Shown here piece by piece: positions 11,761 to 22,678 of a stretch of DNA of 64,000 bases. The notes under the pieces were generated by a model. It was given only the letters and a program-made list of their open reading frames with translations. It did no database searches and was not told where the DNA came from. A program made the position numbers and the translations under genes. This stretch comes from Drechmeria coniospora. Its lineage: Eukaryota > Ascomycota > Sordariomycetes > Hypocreales > Ophiocordycipitaceae. Each line of letters begins with the position of its first letter. Positions within the stretch are counted from its first letter, which is position 1. Location: NCBI RefSeq assembly GCF_001625195.1, contig NC_054389.1, positions 4,956,520 through 5,020,519 of the forward strand, read 5' to 3'.

Positions 11761-13410
11761 CTGCAGGCACAGAGTCGGGGTAGAGCTCGACGATGGCGGC
11801 AGGGAACGAGAGAAGCAAGCCATGCAGGTTGGTAGGTTGGTAGGTCGATGGATCGGTAATAGGTAAGCATGCCTCGCTCTCCTCCTCTTGCCGATGCACA
11901 TGCAGAATAGGCAGCGGCTCCCTCTGCACAGCCAGACACTGGTACTCGTTCGTGCCCGCCCGTAATTGCCTCCTACTTACATGTCACGACTCACTATTGT
12001 GTCCCCTGTCCGATCCAACCTCCCCGCCCAGCCGCGCGACTTTATCAGTTGTCAGCAGGGCACAGCATCTGTACTGTACATGCCTGGAGTACACCTGCAT
12101 GTACTGTACATACTTCGGTATGGTATAGGTGTACGGAGTCCTTGTCAGCGCGTTGCTGTACTTGCATGGATATAGTTGTACTTGTAGGTATGTAGTTGTA
12201 CTATAAGTACTGAAGTACGAAGTGCGGAGTACAGTAGGTGCCCATGTAATAATACTAGGGAACTGGTGCAAGTACGGAGTACGGAGCACTTACTTGTACT
12301 GTACATGTAAGTGAGCAAGTACAGTACTTAAGTACTTAATACCCAGTACTGTAGTTGTAAGGAGTACGGAGTAAGTACTATAAGTAATTATCATTACTAC
12401 CCTGCGTAACCGCCTAACCCAGTCGGTAGTTGATACCACGATAGCGGGGGCGGCGGGGTTGGAAGAACCAGGATCGGGAGACAAGGGATCGCCTGCTCTC
12501 CAAGGGGTTGGTTGGTTTGAGACTTGGATTCTAAGTATTAGGTAGTTTTACAAACACTCAGTTCCCTTACCCGGCATGTACGCTTACAGGTACGAGGACC
12601 GTACGAGTACTACGATTTTCGCACGCCTACTTGCATGTAAATACACTGCACGGAGGACATGTGCTACACCCATTGTTGGTACGGGAAAGTGCTGCCGTAA
12701 ATAATGCTACTAGTAGCCTACTCCATAGCGACATTGGCATCAAAGTGTGTGTCGAGGGCCAAGTGTCGAAACACCACAGAACCAACCCTCTCCGCACAGT
12801 ACGACGATTGCAGACAGCACATAATGACATCAACCAGTACGGAGTTCACAGTCGGTCGCGCGGCCCTTTGGCCTCCCAAGAATCATACGCTCACGACTTC
12901 TCCGAAAAACACCTACAATTACATGGGTGCAAATCCACACGGTGTTCTGTTCCTCGCCTTGTCTTTGTATTCTTGTTTGTTTCTGTTTCAATCGTCCCGT
13001 GCACCGCCTGTTGCCAAGCCCAGGATGGAATAATTAACATACAGGTACAGGGTGTTTAGGTATCCTTTGTTGCGTCGCAACCAGCTAAAGACAGTGAGTG
13101 GGTGGGTGGGTGAGCGGGTGAGCGAGTGAGTGAGCGAGCGAGCGAGTGAGTGAGAGCTTCCTAGGTGAGGCCCGGCCCTTCCATAATCCACCAACCACAA
13201 AGCCTGCATGCAGATGCATACTATGGTGTTGCCTATCTCCGCCCTCTCCCGGCCTTTTGTGCGCAGCCCAGAGTCTTGTCGGCCTCGCATGTCCGGGCAC
13301 AAACGAGGACAAGGGTACAGCGGCGCAGGCTCCGACAGCTTCCGTCCGATCCAATCGCCTCCACGCTTCGTGCCGTCGTCGTCCACGATCGGCCAGCGTC
13401 AAGTCTTGTC
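11761..13410. other. Intergenic region with TAC-type repeats
   Basis: The right-hand part of the CorA-like gene's missing 5' exon(s) probably lies within 11761-12000; a GTAAGT donor is seen on the minus strand near 11979. From 12060 to 12400 the sequence is a patchwork of GTACTGTAC and TACGGAGTA words (9-mers at 12273 and 12365). 12400-13080 shows no convincing gene. 13157-13410 is probably 3' UTR of the PKA gene. Confidence 0.65.
13094..13156. repeat. GTGA/GCGA/GGTG tetranucleotide microsatellite
   Basis: About 63 bp of imperfect tandem tetranucleotides (GTGA, GGTG, GCGA) without interruption, near the 3' end of the PKA gene. It is a simple repeat, likely polymorphic. Confidence 0.9.
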
Positions 13411-15344
13411 TCAAAAATCGGTAAACAGATGGCCGTAGCTGTCGAGAAACGGGTCAGTCGGGCGGGCGGGGTCGAGAGTCGGATGGATGGGAAAACTCAC
13501 TCGTCGGACACTCCTGTGGCCCCGTACGGTTCCGGGTCCTCGGGGTACTTGTCGAACTGGCTTGCGTCGCCCTGACCGGCCTTGACGGGTGGTGTGTAGG
13601 GAGCGTCAATGTCCTTGCGGGCCAGGCGGTCCCACGTCACCTCGGTGAACCAAGGATGGCTCCTGATGTCCTGCGAGCCGCCGTACAGGTTGCCCAGTCG
13701 CTTCGTCAGGTCGGCCGTCACGAGCCGTTCCAGCAAGTTCTGCGCGTCGGCGTTGATGTAGGCTGGGTACTTGACCTTGCCCTTGAGGATGTTTTCGTAT
13801 ATCCTCATGGGCGATCCACTATCCCAGAAGGGAGTGTAACCGCAGAGCATTTCGTATATCAAGATGCCGAGGGACCACCTAGCACGACGGTCAGCCGCTT
13901 CGTCCGCCTCCGAGCTGGCGCTCACGCGTCCGTCCAAGGCCACTCACCAGTCGACGGATTTGTTATACCCCTTGTTGGAGACGACCTCGGGGGCGAGATA
14001 GTCGGGCGTGCCGCAGAGGGTCCACGTCTTGTCGGGCACCCGCTTGGCGAAGCCAAAGTCGGTGATCTTGAGGTGGCCGTGCCGGTCGAGCAGCAGATTC
14101 TCCGGCTTCAAATCTCGGTAGATGATGTTTTTCGAATGAAGGTACTCGATTGCCAGCGTCGCCTCGGCGGCGTAGAACTTGGCGACGGGATTCGGGAAGC
14201 GCTGTTTCGCACGGCACAATGCACACGTCAGCGGGTGTCGACGAGGACGGGGGGGGAGGGGGCCAACGGAGGAGGAGGGGAAGCAAACGGGGGGGAGGGG
14301 AAGCAAACGGGGGAGGAGGGGGAGCAAACGGGGGAGGAGGGGAAGCGAATAGGGGCGGTGCGTCGGTGGGTGGGCGCGGATACATACACCCGACTTCCTC
14401 AGGAGGGAGAAGAGCTCGCCGCCCTCGACGAAATCCATGACCATGTAGAGGTTTTTCGAGTCCTGAAAGGTGCCCCATAGGGTGATGAGAAAGGGATGCT
14501 TCACGTCGGCCAGCATGCGGCGCTCGTCGTTGGTGTGCTCGACCTGCTTCATCTTGACGACCTGGGCCTTTTTCAGCACCTTGACGGCATAGAACCGTTG
14601 GTTGTGCTTCGATTGGACGAGGTGGACACGACCGAAGCTACCGGTGCCGAGGGTCCTCTGGATGTCGAAATCGCCGAGCGAGTACTTGCCCTTTGTGATT
14701 CGAGGTGTCGAGTGACTCAGCTGATGCTGGTGGTGCGGTTGGTTGTGCGGCTGCTGCGGTTGCCCATCGGACGTGGGCGCGGGCTGCTGGCTCGGCTGCA
14801 TCGTCGGCTGTGGGTAGGCTTGTTGCTGCTGCTGCTGCATCCGAGCAGGATCGGTCCCGGGGCTCTCGCTCGGGAAAGGGGGGGTCTGGGTCAGGTGGTG
14901 CGGTGAGGGAGAGTAGCCGTTGTTAATGCTGTTGACGGCGGAGGAGGTGGTGCCGTCATTCTGAGGTACGTTGATGAGGTTGCTGATGGTGGGGAGGCTT
15001 TGCGGATCCTGCTGCTGCTGCTGCTGCGCTTGCTGCGGCGTTGGCGGCGTCGCAAAGGCCGCGCCGGTGCTCGGTTGGGGGTTCATCGTCGTCGGCTGCG
15101 CCTGCTCCGGCTGCGACTCCTGCGCCTGAGCGCCCGATGCAGATGATATGGAAGATTGGCCGAGCTGGGTGGCAATTGATGCTCCTAGCTCCTGCGAGCC
15201 CGAGGCTGCGCTGGATCGCTGCTGCGACGAGGTCGAGCCGAAGGGTTTGGACAGTGCCGTTCCAGCGACGGGGCTGGTCGGGTTTGACGTGGAGGTGCTG
15301 TCCCTCGTCCTCTTTTTCTTAAGGAATCCGCCGAGGGAAGGCAT
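13411..15344 (-). CDS. cAMP-dependent protein kinase catalytic subunit
   Basis: Exons 15344-14388, 14201-13948, 13878-13501 and 13438-13411 (28 nt) give 538 residues. Residues 1-220 are a low-complexity Ser/Pro/Gln-rich extension with two poly-Gln runs, typical of filamentous-fungal PKA. The kinase domain follows: glycine loop LGTGSFGRV (232-240), ATP lysine in YAVKVLKK (K255), catalytic YRDLKPEN (about 347-354), DFG (367-369), activation-loop [14 protein letters not shown], and an AGC C-terminal tail ending GHLFTDF. The last exon joins in phase 2 through a GTGAGT donor. PKA phosphorylates Arg-Arg-x-Ser/Thr sites when cAMP releases the regulatory subunit, and in fungal pathogens it controls growth and infection structures. 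The 186-nt first intron carries a G-rich minisatellite. Confidence 0.95.
14249..14350. repeat. G-rich minisatellite inside PKA intron 1
   Basis: About 100 bp of imperfect units of 18-21 bp built as (G)n-AGG-AGGGG-AAGCAAAC, roughly four copies, entirely within the intron 14202-14387. The G-rich strand is the template strand of the PKA gene, so its transcript would be C-rich. Confidence 0.85.
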
Positions 15345-18260
15345 AATAATAATACCTGTCTATCGAGGCGAGGAGATGAGGCGGGCGGGGGTCCAGGGGT
15401 GGGGGGTTGGTCGAAGCGGCAGCAGGTCTGCACGGGATGAGCGCTCGCTGCTGGATAATTCAATCGAATGGGGGGTTCGATGTCACATCGGCGAGAGGTG
15501 ACGGGGAGGAGGGGAGGTAAGATTCGACAGCAGCGCAGGTACGTGTGAGCATGTACTACTTGTACACGTACTCGAACTACGTCGGACGGCCCTCTTCCTT
15601 CATCATCTTCGTTCTCGTCCTCTGTCGACGGTGGGCAGGACAGTTCGCCGCAAACCTACCGGGGCGCGAGAGAACCAGCGGGGCCCAGGGGCTTCTTGCT
15701 GTACGGGCCCTGTCTGTCTCCGGACAAGAGCTATTACTTACCGGCACCACATGCGGACTACTTGCGCGCTACAAAGGTCTGGGAGTCGACGAGGGTAACA
15801 TTCGGTGCGGCTTTGGTGCTGCTTGGTCTTGGGAGGACACGGCCGATCGGATCGGATGGGGTTTAGCAGCATTAGAACCAAGTAAGTACCTCGCAAGTAC
15901 GGAGAACACTGTACTGCACATGTACAGGACTCCGTACAGTACGCACAAGCCCGTCCGTCTTGGTGCTGCACAGTACCTGTACTGGTACTGGTACAAGTAC
16001 TCTGTAGTACGGAGTACCTCGAAGGCCGATTGTACTTGCTCGTCCTGCCCAAGGTTCGTGCCTACCGAGCCTTCTAGATGCAACTGGGCGTACTACATGT
16101 ACATGTACGGTTAGTAGCTAAGGGTACGGAGTGCGGAGTATCGGTACGACAAAGTACGGAGTAGGGAGTAGGGAGTACGAGTATCCGTATTAGTCCTTCT
16201 AGTAAATAATCGTACTGTTGCGTCGTCCCTACAGTAATACCTCACTTACAAGTACAGGTACCTACCTACCTGCTCAAGTACTGTACACCTAATTGTGCAC
16301 CCATTTACGTGTACACGTACGGAGTACTCTACAATACACCACACGTACTTACTATGTGCAGGTAAGTACGGAGTAGTAAATTACTACCTACTAGGTAGTA
16401 CTTGAACGAAAAAGTACCTTGCAAGAGCACTTGTACTTACACATGCACGTACTGAGCACATGTACAACTACACATGGGCGCGGTGATCGCATGCGAGTGC
16501 AAGCATCGACTACTAGAGTAGCTGGTAAGCGTTCAGTACCGGACAGCGCCGGACAGTAGGAGTAATACCAGTAGTCGACACGCTTACTGAGATATCCGGA
16601 AATGTTGCTCACCTCGAACCAGGCGAGGCCTACAAATGGCACCTGCTTGTAGTGCAGTATCATTCATGATGCGAATTTCACTAGGTCCTGAGGATGAGAC
16701 GAGGCTCACCTTTGTCATCGATTCCCCTCTACGCATTTGGAAACAAGGCGAGTGAGTGGTCGGTCAGGCCCATGTTCCATCCTCGCAGCTGGCTGGCATG
16801 GCAGTTGGACGAGAACGGACGGTGCAGCGCCGCAGCAAGCCAGCTGCGACTTGCCCAATTCTGGTCAAGACTCTCTCTTACCAACACCGGCACACCTGCT
16901 GCTTTCACGTACCAGGATCAGTCGAACCGAACCCCATCGCGCCCCCCCCCTCCCCCTCCTTTTCGCCCCCTTGGCGCGGGTGCCCGAGAATGAGCAAAGA
17001 ACTCAATCCCACATGTCTCTGGCCAATCGCCGTACTGGTTGCGAATCATGCTCTCTGCAGGCATTCGTGAAATTGGTAGCTCATTGACTCGGCTACTAAC
17101 ATCCGCAGCTTTCCCGGAAAACGACCGCACGATGATGCAGGTGCTGCCCAGCATGCCTGTATACGGAAAACCAGGCCCTTGGTCCAATGGGTCATCTGCG
17201 AATGGCCGTGGACGGCAGGGATTCCTGTGGCATCCAGCATCCGACCATGAGGGGCGAGGCGAGGCGTCAACGCTGAAAACAGAACGACGCCATCGGTAGT
17301 CGTCTCGCTCTACCAGAAACCTTAAAAACTCCATCGGACCTCAGCGAATCCGAGAGAGGCTTTCTCTATCCCCGGAGCTCTTTTGATGAAGAAGTCCCAT
17401 TTGCAAGAGGTGGTGTTTCACCACGATCAGTACCGCACGCAGTTCATAGATGCCGTAGACCCGTTCTCTGCACCATTCCCAAATTGCATAGGTTGAAGGA
17501 TAGAGTATGCTTCGGTTACTGCCGCCGAAGAGTATTCGTCAGAAGCCATTTTTTCCCGTCGATGAATTTTATTCTGATTGTTTCTTGTGGCATCTTTGCC
17601 CAAATATTTCCAAGCCCGTATCAGGAGCTTCGCATCGAAACACTGGCCAACGTGGGCGGGTGGGTGCCGAGACATCGACTTCCCCATCCAACCTACCCTA
17701 TACCGCACCAACCAACTCGATCGGGATTCGGCACAGCTATCTACAAGAAGTGCTGTTCTCCGCACCTATTTGCAGGCGGCGCGAGCGAGCTGAAACGGAG
17801 GCACCCATGAAAGATTCGACACGGGCACCGGCCACTATGGCTCCTACTCTCTGCGATTCTGCATCCTTTATCTCCGCACTTCTCTCATTTTCGCCATCAC
17901 CATTACCAGCCGGATTGGGCCCAGTCTGGACGAAAATGTGATCCAACAAGCGAAACTCGTATCCGGGGAAGAAGACATTTCATTGTTGGCGCATCATATG
18001 CCCCAGCTCACCCCGACCCGCCAATGCCAATGATGCATGCTTCGTCTGACATATGCACAGGGCAGCGGCCAAACAACTCTGCATCTCCATCGCACTGAGC
18101 TTATACTATATTCCTCGAATCACCTGGACCTGCACCTACTTGGACAAACCCACGCACCGCCGACATGGAGCGAAGCATCCTGGCCCGACCCAACATTTTC
18201 ATGCATCGCATCTGTCCCAGCCGGTAACCCATCCTTGCCCGGCTCCGACAGCCTGCTGGT
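15345..18260. other. 2.9-kb intergenic region, repeats on the left, no supported gene
   Basis: 15345-15550 is the PKA upstream side. 15880-16460 is packed with TAC-type words (9-mers at 16008, 16155, 16318 and 16367). 16460-18260 contains several ORFs of 60-144 codons on both strands, but they overlap each other, show no recognisable motif and look like chance frames in GC-rich DNA. The right edge would be the 3' UTR of the lectin gene. Confidence 0.6.
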
Positions 18261-19439
18261 TTAGAACCGATGGCTCTTGGTCCTCGCCCTGTAGGCCGTG
18301 AAGCCGATGTATCCACCGCCGACAACGAGGCAGAACATGAAGACCTTGGCAAAGAACCACGTCCAGGAGCCGCCTTGCTGGTTCGGGTGGCTGGCAGGCT
18401 GGCCATTCTTCTTCTGCGCCGGGCTCGGCGCTCCGGGGTTGCTGTAGAGGTTCTTGGCCGTCACCGAGATGATGTCGTGGTTGTCGCTCAGCTCGCCCGT
18501 TTCGGCGCTGAAGCCCAGGTAGGCAATGTTTGGGATCGCCGGCGGCGAGTCCGTCTCGAAGCACACCGTCCACTCGTCCTCGGTTTGGTACTGCAGCTCT
18601 AGCCGGAGCTGCTTGTCCTGGATGTACGTCAGGCGCATCTTGGTCGGAACGGAGGCGTGGCGGATGCCTCGCGCCGAGCATCCCGCGAGCTCGGCATCCT
18701 TGCCGTCGTTGTTTTTGTCGTACGACGTCTTCCCATCGCCAAACATGGCCATGACGTAGGGGAAGACGATGCCCGGCCGATTGTTCTTGTACGTGTCGAC
18801 GAAGATGCCCAAGCCCTCGAAGCGATCGGTCGAGCCGAAAACCGGTCCCGGCTGAGCTCGCTGCTTGGTGATCCACATGGCAAAGCCATCACCGTAGAGC
18901 TGATTCTTGCCAGAGATCTTGAATTCGACCTCAACCTCCCAGTTGGTCGCCGTCAGCGGTACGCGGGAGAAGAGGTACCCCGACTGTGAGGGGAGATCGG
19001 ATGTCAGGCGAATGTACCTTGGAGAGAGAGCGTCAAGTCAGCGTCGACCTTTATTGATCGGGGGACAATGCAGCGAGGTCCGATCAACATACGAGTCGGT
19101 CCGAATGATGGCATCTCCTCCAAAGTCGAACCATCGACTTTGCATATCCGAGTCGAGGTATGGCTATAATCAGTCAACCAGTCAGCGTCAACCATTATCC
19201 AGTCCTCCATCGCCTTTTCTCGACCCCTTGATCCTTGACCCCTATTTGCTGCCGGCCGACCTACCTGTGACAGACTGTGCGTCCTCAACTGCGGCAGACC
19301 GTTAGCTTCATTGGAAATTGAACAGAGCCGGCCGAAGGGGACGAGCCTGGATGCTCTTCAAGTTCGGCGGGTCTTCGGCGCGTGCTGTCCAAGCGAGCAC
19401 CACGGCCAGCGCCGCCGACAGAGAGGGTAGCCGCATCAT
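18261..19439 (-). CDS. L-type lectin cargo receptor (VIP36/Emp46-47 type)
   Basis: Exons 19439-19347, 19288-19265, 19163-19093 and 19017-18261 give about 314 residues. A signal peptide (MMRLPSLSAALAVVLAWTARA) is followed by the lectin domain: RTHSLSQPYLDSDMQSRWFD, the TDSYIRLT strand, SRVPLTATNWEVEVEFKISG, GDGFAMWITK, GIFVDTYKNN (Ca and sugar site Asp/Asn) and the C-terminal beta strands. One transmembrane helix (FFAKVFMFCLVVGGGYIGF) and a short basic cytosolic tail (YRARTKSHRF) end the protein. Such lectins bind high-mannose glycoproteins and move them between ER and Golgi. Exons 2-4 splice with normal GT-AG sites. Exon 1 to 2 keeps phase only with a GC donor at 19346 (CAG then GCTCGT), a weak match, so that junction is uncertain. 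Confidence 0.88.
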
Positions 19440-19938
19440 GGGCCGTGCCTCGCGTTTTGACGATTGGGCAGGAATAGCGGAAGGAAAGGGAGCGCGTTGC
19501 GTTCAGTTCTCGATGAACGATCCTGCCTCGTAGCCTAGTTCGGCTCACGCGACCGTCGATCAGGCGGTGATGAGGCGAGTGAGGTGGAAAATAATGAACG
19601 GCTGCGTTTTGAGGCAGGTGTGGTCAAGGCAGGGAAAAAGGCCAGCCAGGCACACACACCTGGAACGAAGCTATGGTGCTCCGGTGTGGCGGTGCCCCAG
19701 ACAGCTTAGCTTGCACCGAGTAACACGAGAGTAATATTTATTCGTTATTACTCCGTGCTGCACCTTGCTGGTGGGTGCACAATAAATGGGAAGTTTTCGA
19801 GCACTGCGCCACATTGCCGGCCTGTGGCTAATGCATACGTCCTAATTTTGTCATGGCCATACAAGTACTTCGTACTGTCGATATTTCAGACACCCTCAGT
19901 TCGGTAGCTGCAGCGACAACCAACACCCATCGCTCATC
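19440..19938. promoter_or_regulatory. Divergent promoter region lectin / TIM13
   Basis: 499 bp between two divergent starts. It contains an AT-richer stretch near 19730-19870, including GTACTTCGTAC at about 19863. No ORF or RNA is supported. Confidence 0.5.
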
Positions 19939-20285
19939 ATGGACTCCAGCTCCGTCAAGCAGTCTGTTATGAAACAGGTCACCGCCGAGGCGAACCTTGC
20001 CAACGCCAGAGTTCTTATTGAGGTAGGACGCAAGTCAATATTCCCTCTGGATGATCCCCCTTCGGCTCTGCTCGACTCGTCTTGGCTAACCACTTTGCCG
20101 CGCTCTCGGTGATACAGAAGCTTCAAGAATCCTGTTTTGAAAAGTGCATCGCGAAACCTGGAAGCTCCCTTTCCAGCAGTGAGCAGACATGCATGACGAT
20201 GTGCATGGAGAAGTACATGGCCACTTGGAACCAGGTCAACTCGGCCTATATCAACCGTATTCGACAGGCGCAGGGCAACCAGTAG
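19939..20285 (+). CDS. TIM13: Mitochondrial intermembrane-space chaperone Tim13
   Basis: Exons 19939-20022 and 20118-20285 (95-nt intron, phase 0) give 83 residues. The twin CX3C signature is plain: CFEKC and CMTMC, separated by 15 residues, with the small-Tim helical flanks (VMKQVTAEANLANARVLIEKLQ and MEKYMATWNQVNSAYINRI). Tim13 assembles with Tim8 into a hexamer that guides hydrophobic inner-membrane precursors across the intermembrane space; its cysteines form disulfides through the Mia40 relay. No cleavable presequence is present, as expected. Confidence 0.95.
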
Positions 20286-20542
20286 GCGCGCGGTCGCACC
20301 TTAGAAAGCTTTCAGAAGCAAGCGCAGGGGGGAATCCCTGGGATTCCATGTACAGTACGTGTTGATATATATACAAAAGGGCGCCGCATGAGGTATCCAG
20401 GGGAAACTCGACAGTCTAGTCGGATGCAGACACCTGGGTCATTGGCGGAACATGGAAAAAGTGAAACGACCCAAGCACCTCAGATAACAATATATTCCTT
20501 CGCAGAGCGAAATATTTCACTTGATTGGGTATCTTATCAACT

Positions 20543-21736
20543 CTATTCCGTCGAGCCCTGTTTCTTGGCCTCCTCCGCCTCGCGCTTTCTTGCCAGGTAT
20601 CTCTCCCTCGCACTCGAGATCTCACCCTCTGTCTTGCGGCTCTTTGCTGTGCGCTCGACTTCCTCGCGTTGAGCCTTCTCGTCCTCCCTCGAACGCTTCA
20701 ACGATTGTTCCAGTTGCTCCTCCAACATACGCGTCTGGCGTTCCCTCATGGCTTGCTTCCTGTCGACTTGTGCACCGCTGAAATGGCTCCGGCTGCTTTC
20801 CCTGGCCCGACCCGCTTCGTGCTCAACAGCCTGTTTTTTCTTGGCGCCGACGTTGAGACCCCCTTGAAGAAGTTGGCGCTTGTCGACAACCTCGCCGTCT
20901 TCGTTCAGCGCGATAGATGCGCCTTTCTCATTCAGATCTTGCGCGAGCCTTGCTTCAGCCTTGTCCTTGTCCATCTCCTCGTCACTCTTTTGATCCGTCT
21001 GCGGACCCTGCTTCGCTCTCTCCTCAGCCGCCTTGACTACCCGGCTATGCCTCTCGTCGCCCTGGTCGAGGAGTTTTCTGTAAAAGGCAGACATGCCGCC
21101 ACCCTCGTTCTTCTTTGCCTCTTCCTCCTCCCTCTTTCTTTCTTCCGCCTCCAGTCTCTTGTTCTCCTCCTGCTGCTTCTTATACGCCTCGGTAACAAAC
21201 TTCTCTTTATCCGCGTACTCGTCGCCCTCAGCCTCGCGCTCGCGCGCAATCTTTTTCTCCTCGGCAATCAGCGCATCACGCTTTCGTACCTCTGCCGCCT
21301 GCATAAGGCTCTTCATGTATTTCGGTTTTCGTTCCACATCCTCTGTCGTAGCCTCCTTCGTGGGCTTGAGGGAGTCGTAGACTGAGTCGTACTCGTAGAC
21401 ACTGGGGTCTAGCTTTTCGGCCGTCTCAGCGTTCTTTTTGGATGACAGAGTGTTGGAAAGGTCTCCAAATACAGCCTTCTGCGACTTCGGTTTGAGCTTC
21501 GGCGGTTGTGTGGGCAGAGCGCCCCTCTGCTTAGCAACTTGACTTGAAGATTGTTCCGAGGTCGTGCCATCGAGGTCCAAACGCCCTCCAATTTCAGTGC
21601 ATGCCTCGCCATCCGCATTGCCATCGTCGGAATCGTCGTCACCGCCAAAAAGTGGCTTCCGTTTCGACGGGACAGGCTTCGCAGGACCCGGCTTCTTCCG
21701 CACATTGAGCCCAAAGGACAGGCCGGGTTTGCTCAT
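20543..21736 (-). CDS. Nuclear speckle splicing regulator-like protein (NSRP1/CCDC55 family)
   Basis: A single open frame of 397 residues from the ATG at 21736. The frame stays open upstream, but MSKPGLSFGLNVRKKPG is the conserved start of the family. The N-terminal NSRP1 block is recognisable: QKAVFGDLSN, then LDPSVYEYDSVYDSL, RKPKYMKSLMQAAEVRKRD and DEYADKEKFVTEAYKKQ. It is followed by a long Glu/Lys/Arg coiled coil and a basic C terminus. The animal homologue regulates alternative splice-site choice in nuclear speckles; the fungal function is inferred from homology. The frame has no introns. It is arranged in tandem with RSE1 on the same strand. Confidence 0.88.
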   Translation of the reverse strand: MSKPGLSFGLNVRKKPGPAKPVPSKRKPLFGGDDDSDDGNADGEACTEIGGRLDLDGTTSEQSSSQVAKQRGALPTQPPKLKPKSQKAVFGDLSNTLSSKKNAETAEKLDPSVYEYDSVYDSLKPTKEATTEDVERKPKYMKSLMQAAEVRKRDALIAEEKKIAREREAEGDEYADKEKFVTEAYKKQQEENKRLEAEERKREEEEAKKNEGGGMSAFYRKLLDQGDERHSRVVKAAEERAKQGPQTDQKSDEEMDKDKAEARLAQDLNEKGASIALNEDGEVVDKRQLLQGGLNVGAKKKQAVEHEAGRARESSRSHFSGAQVDRKQAMRERQTRMLEEQLEQSLKRSREDEKAQREEVERTAKSRKTEGEISSARERYLARKREAEEAKKQGSTE

Positions 21737-22678
21737 CTTCAGCGCTGGGGATGGCTCCGTTGAAGTCAAATACAGTCCTGAAGATGCGAGTTGCAGCAGC
21801 TGTTCTGGGTATCCGTCGCTGAGAGCCGCAAGTTGCGACGCCCCAAGAGGTAGGGTTTCGGGGACGTGCTGGGTGCAGAAGCATGCCAAACAAGCTGCGA
21901 AACGGAGGGAGGATAAATACGGCAGCCTTGTCGCCGATTGGGGAAGTGGTGGGGGGGGCAAAATAACTATAACTGGGTACTCGATCAGGTTGTCACTAAG
22001 CCTCTAGAGAGCATCGACCAGCTGGCTCACCAACCCAACATAAAAACTACGTTGAAGATAGACCTACTGATCCCCACTGCCTGGAGTTGATTAATCTTAA
22101 TTACAAGATGATCGGGGCTATCCAAATCAATAAAAGTCAACGTGTGACCTCTAGGCTTTGAGCATCAAGGGCTTCGGCGAAATAGTCCTGGTAACCATGG
22201 ACCAACACAACACCATACACACATACGAGGCCTTCGAAGTGCATCATGCTGGAGAAGACGTTCCTACAGTGGCTACCAGAATGCCGAGCACGACCGCATC
22301 TCCCAGCATGATCAGGGCGCTGCGTGATACACTCATATACACGAGAAACTCAGCCGGAAGCTGAAATGTCAGCCCGTCGACATGCATACCAAATACCGAT
22401 GGTTGGCCTATCTGGTCTATTTACATTTCTGGCTGGATGACTGAGCGCTTCGCATTGTGTCAATAGCGTCAGCCAGCTTGGGGTATCAAAGCCTCATACT
22501 TGCTTTGCAAATTGCAAAGTTCAACTTGTTGAGGTGACGATGCGCCGCCCCTTGTGTGTCCATCATCGCTTGAATGGAATAAAATTGCACAGTACTCAGA
22601 AATGCCACACGAACAGGCCGGCATCGACAACATACATCATAAATCGCATCGCTCATACCTCCTGGTACTCATCGTTGG
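21737..22678. other. Intergenic region between RSE1 3' end and NSRP1-like 5' end
   Basis: 942 bp, more AT-rich from about 21970 to 22660. It contains a short plus-strand frame of 68 codons (22158-22364) with no recognisable motif, which I do not call. Otherwise I see nothing. Confidence 0.55.

Noticed and set aside
16694..17941. Several frames of 90-144 codons between PKA and the lectin gene
   Set aside because: They overlap on both strands, lack motifs and cannot be joined into a consistent exon chain.
20525..21385. 286-codon plus-strand frame rich in Leu
   Set aside because: It is antisense to the Glu/Lys/Arg coiled coil of the NSRP1-like gene; Leu/Ser richness is the expected shadow of that composition.
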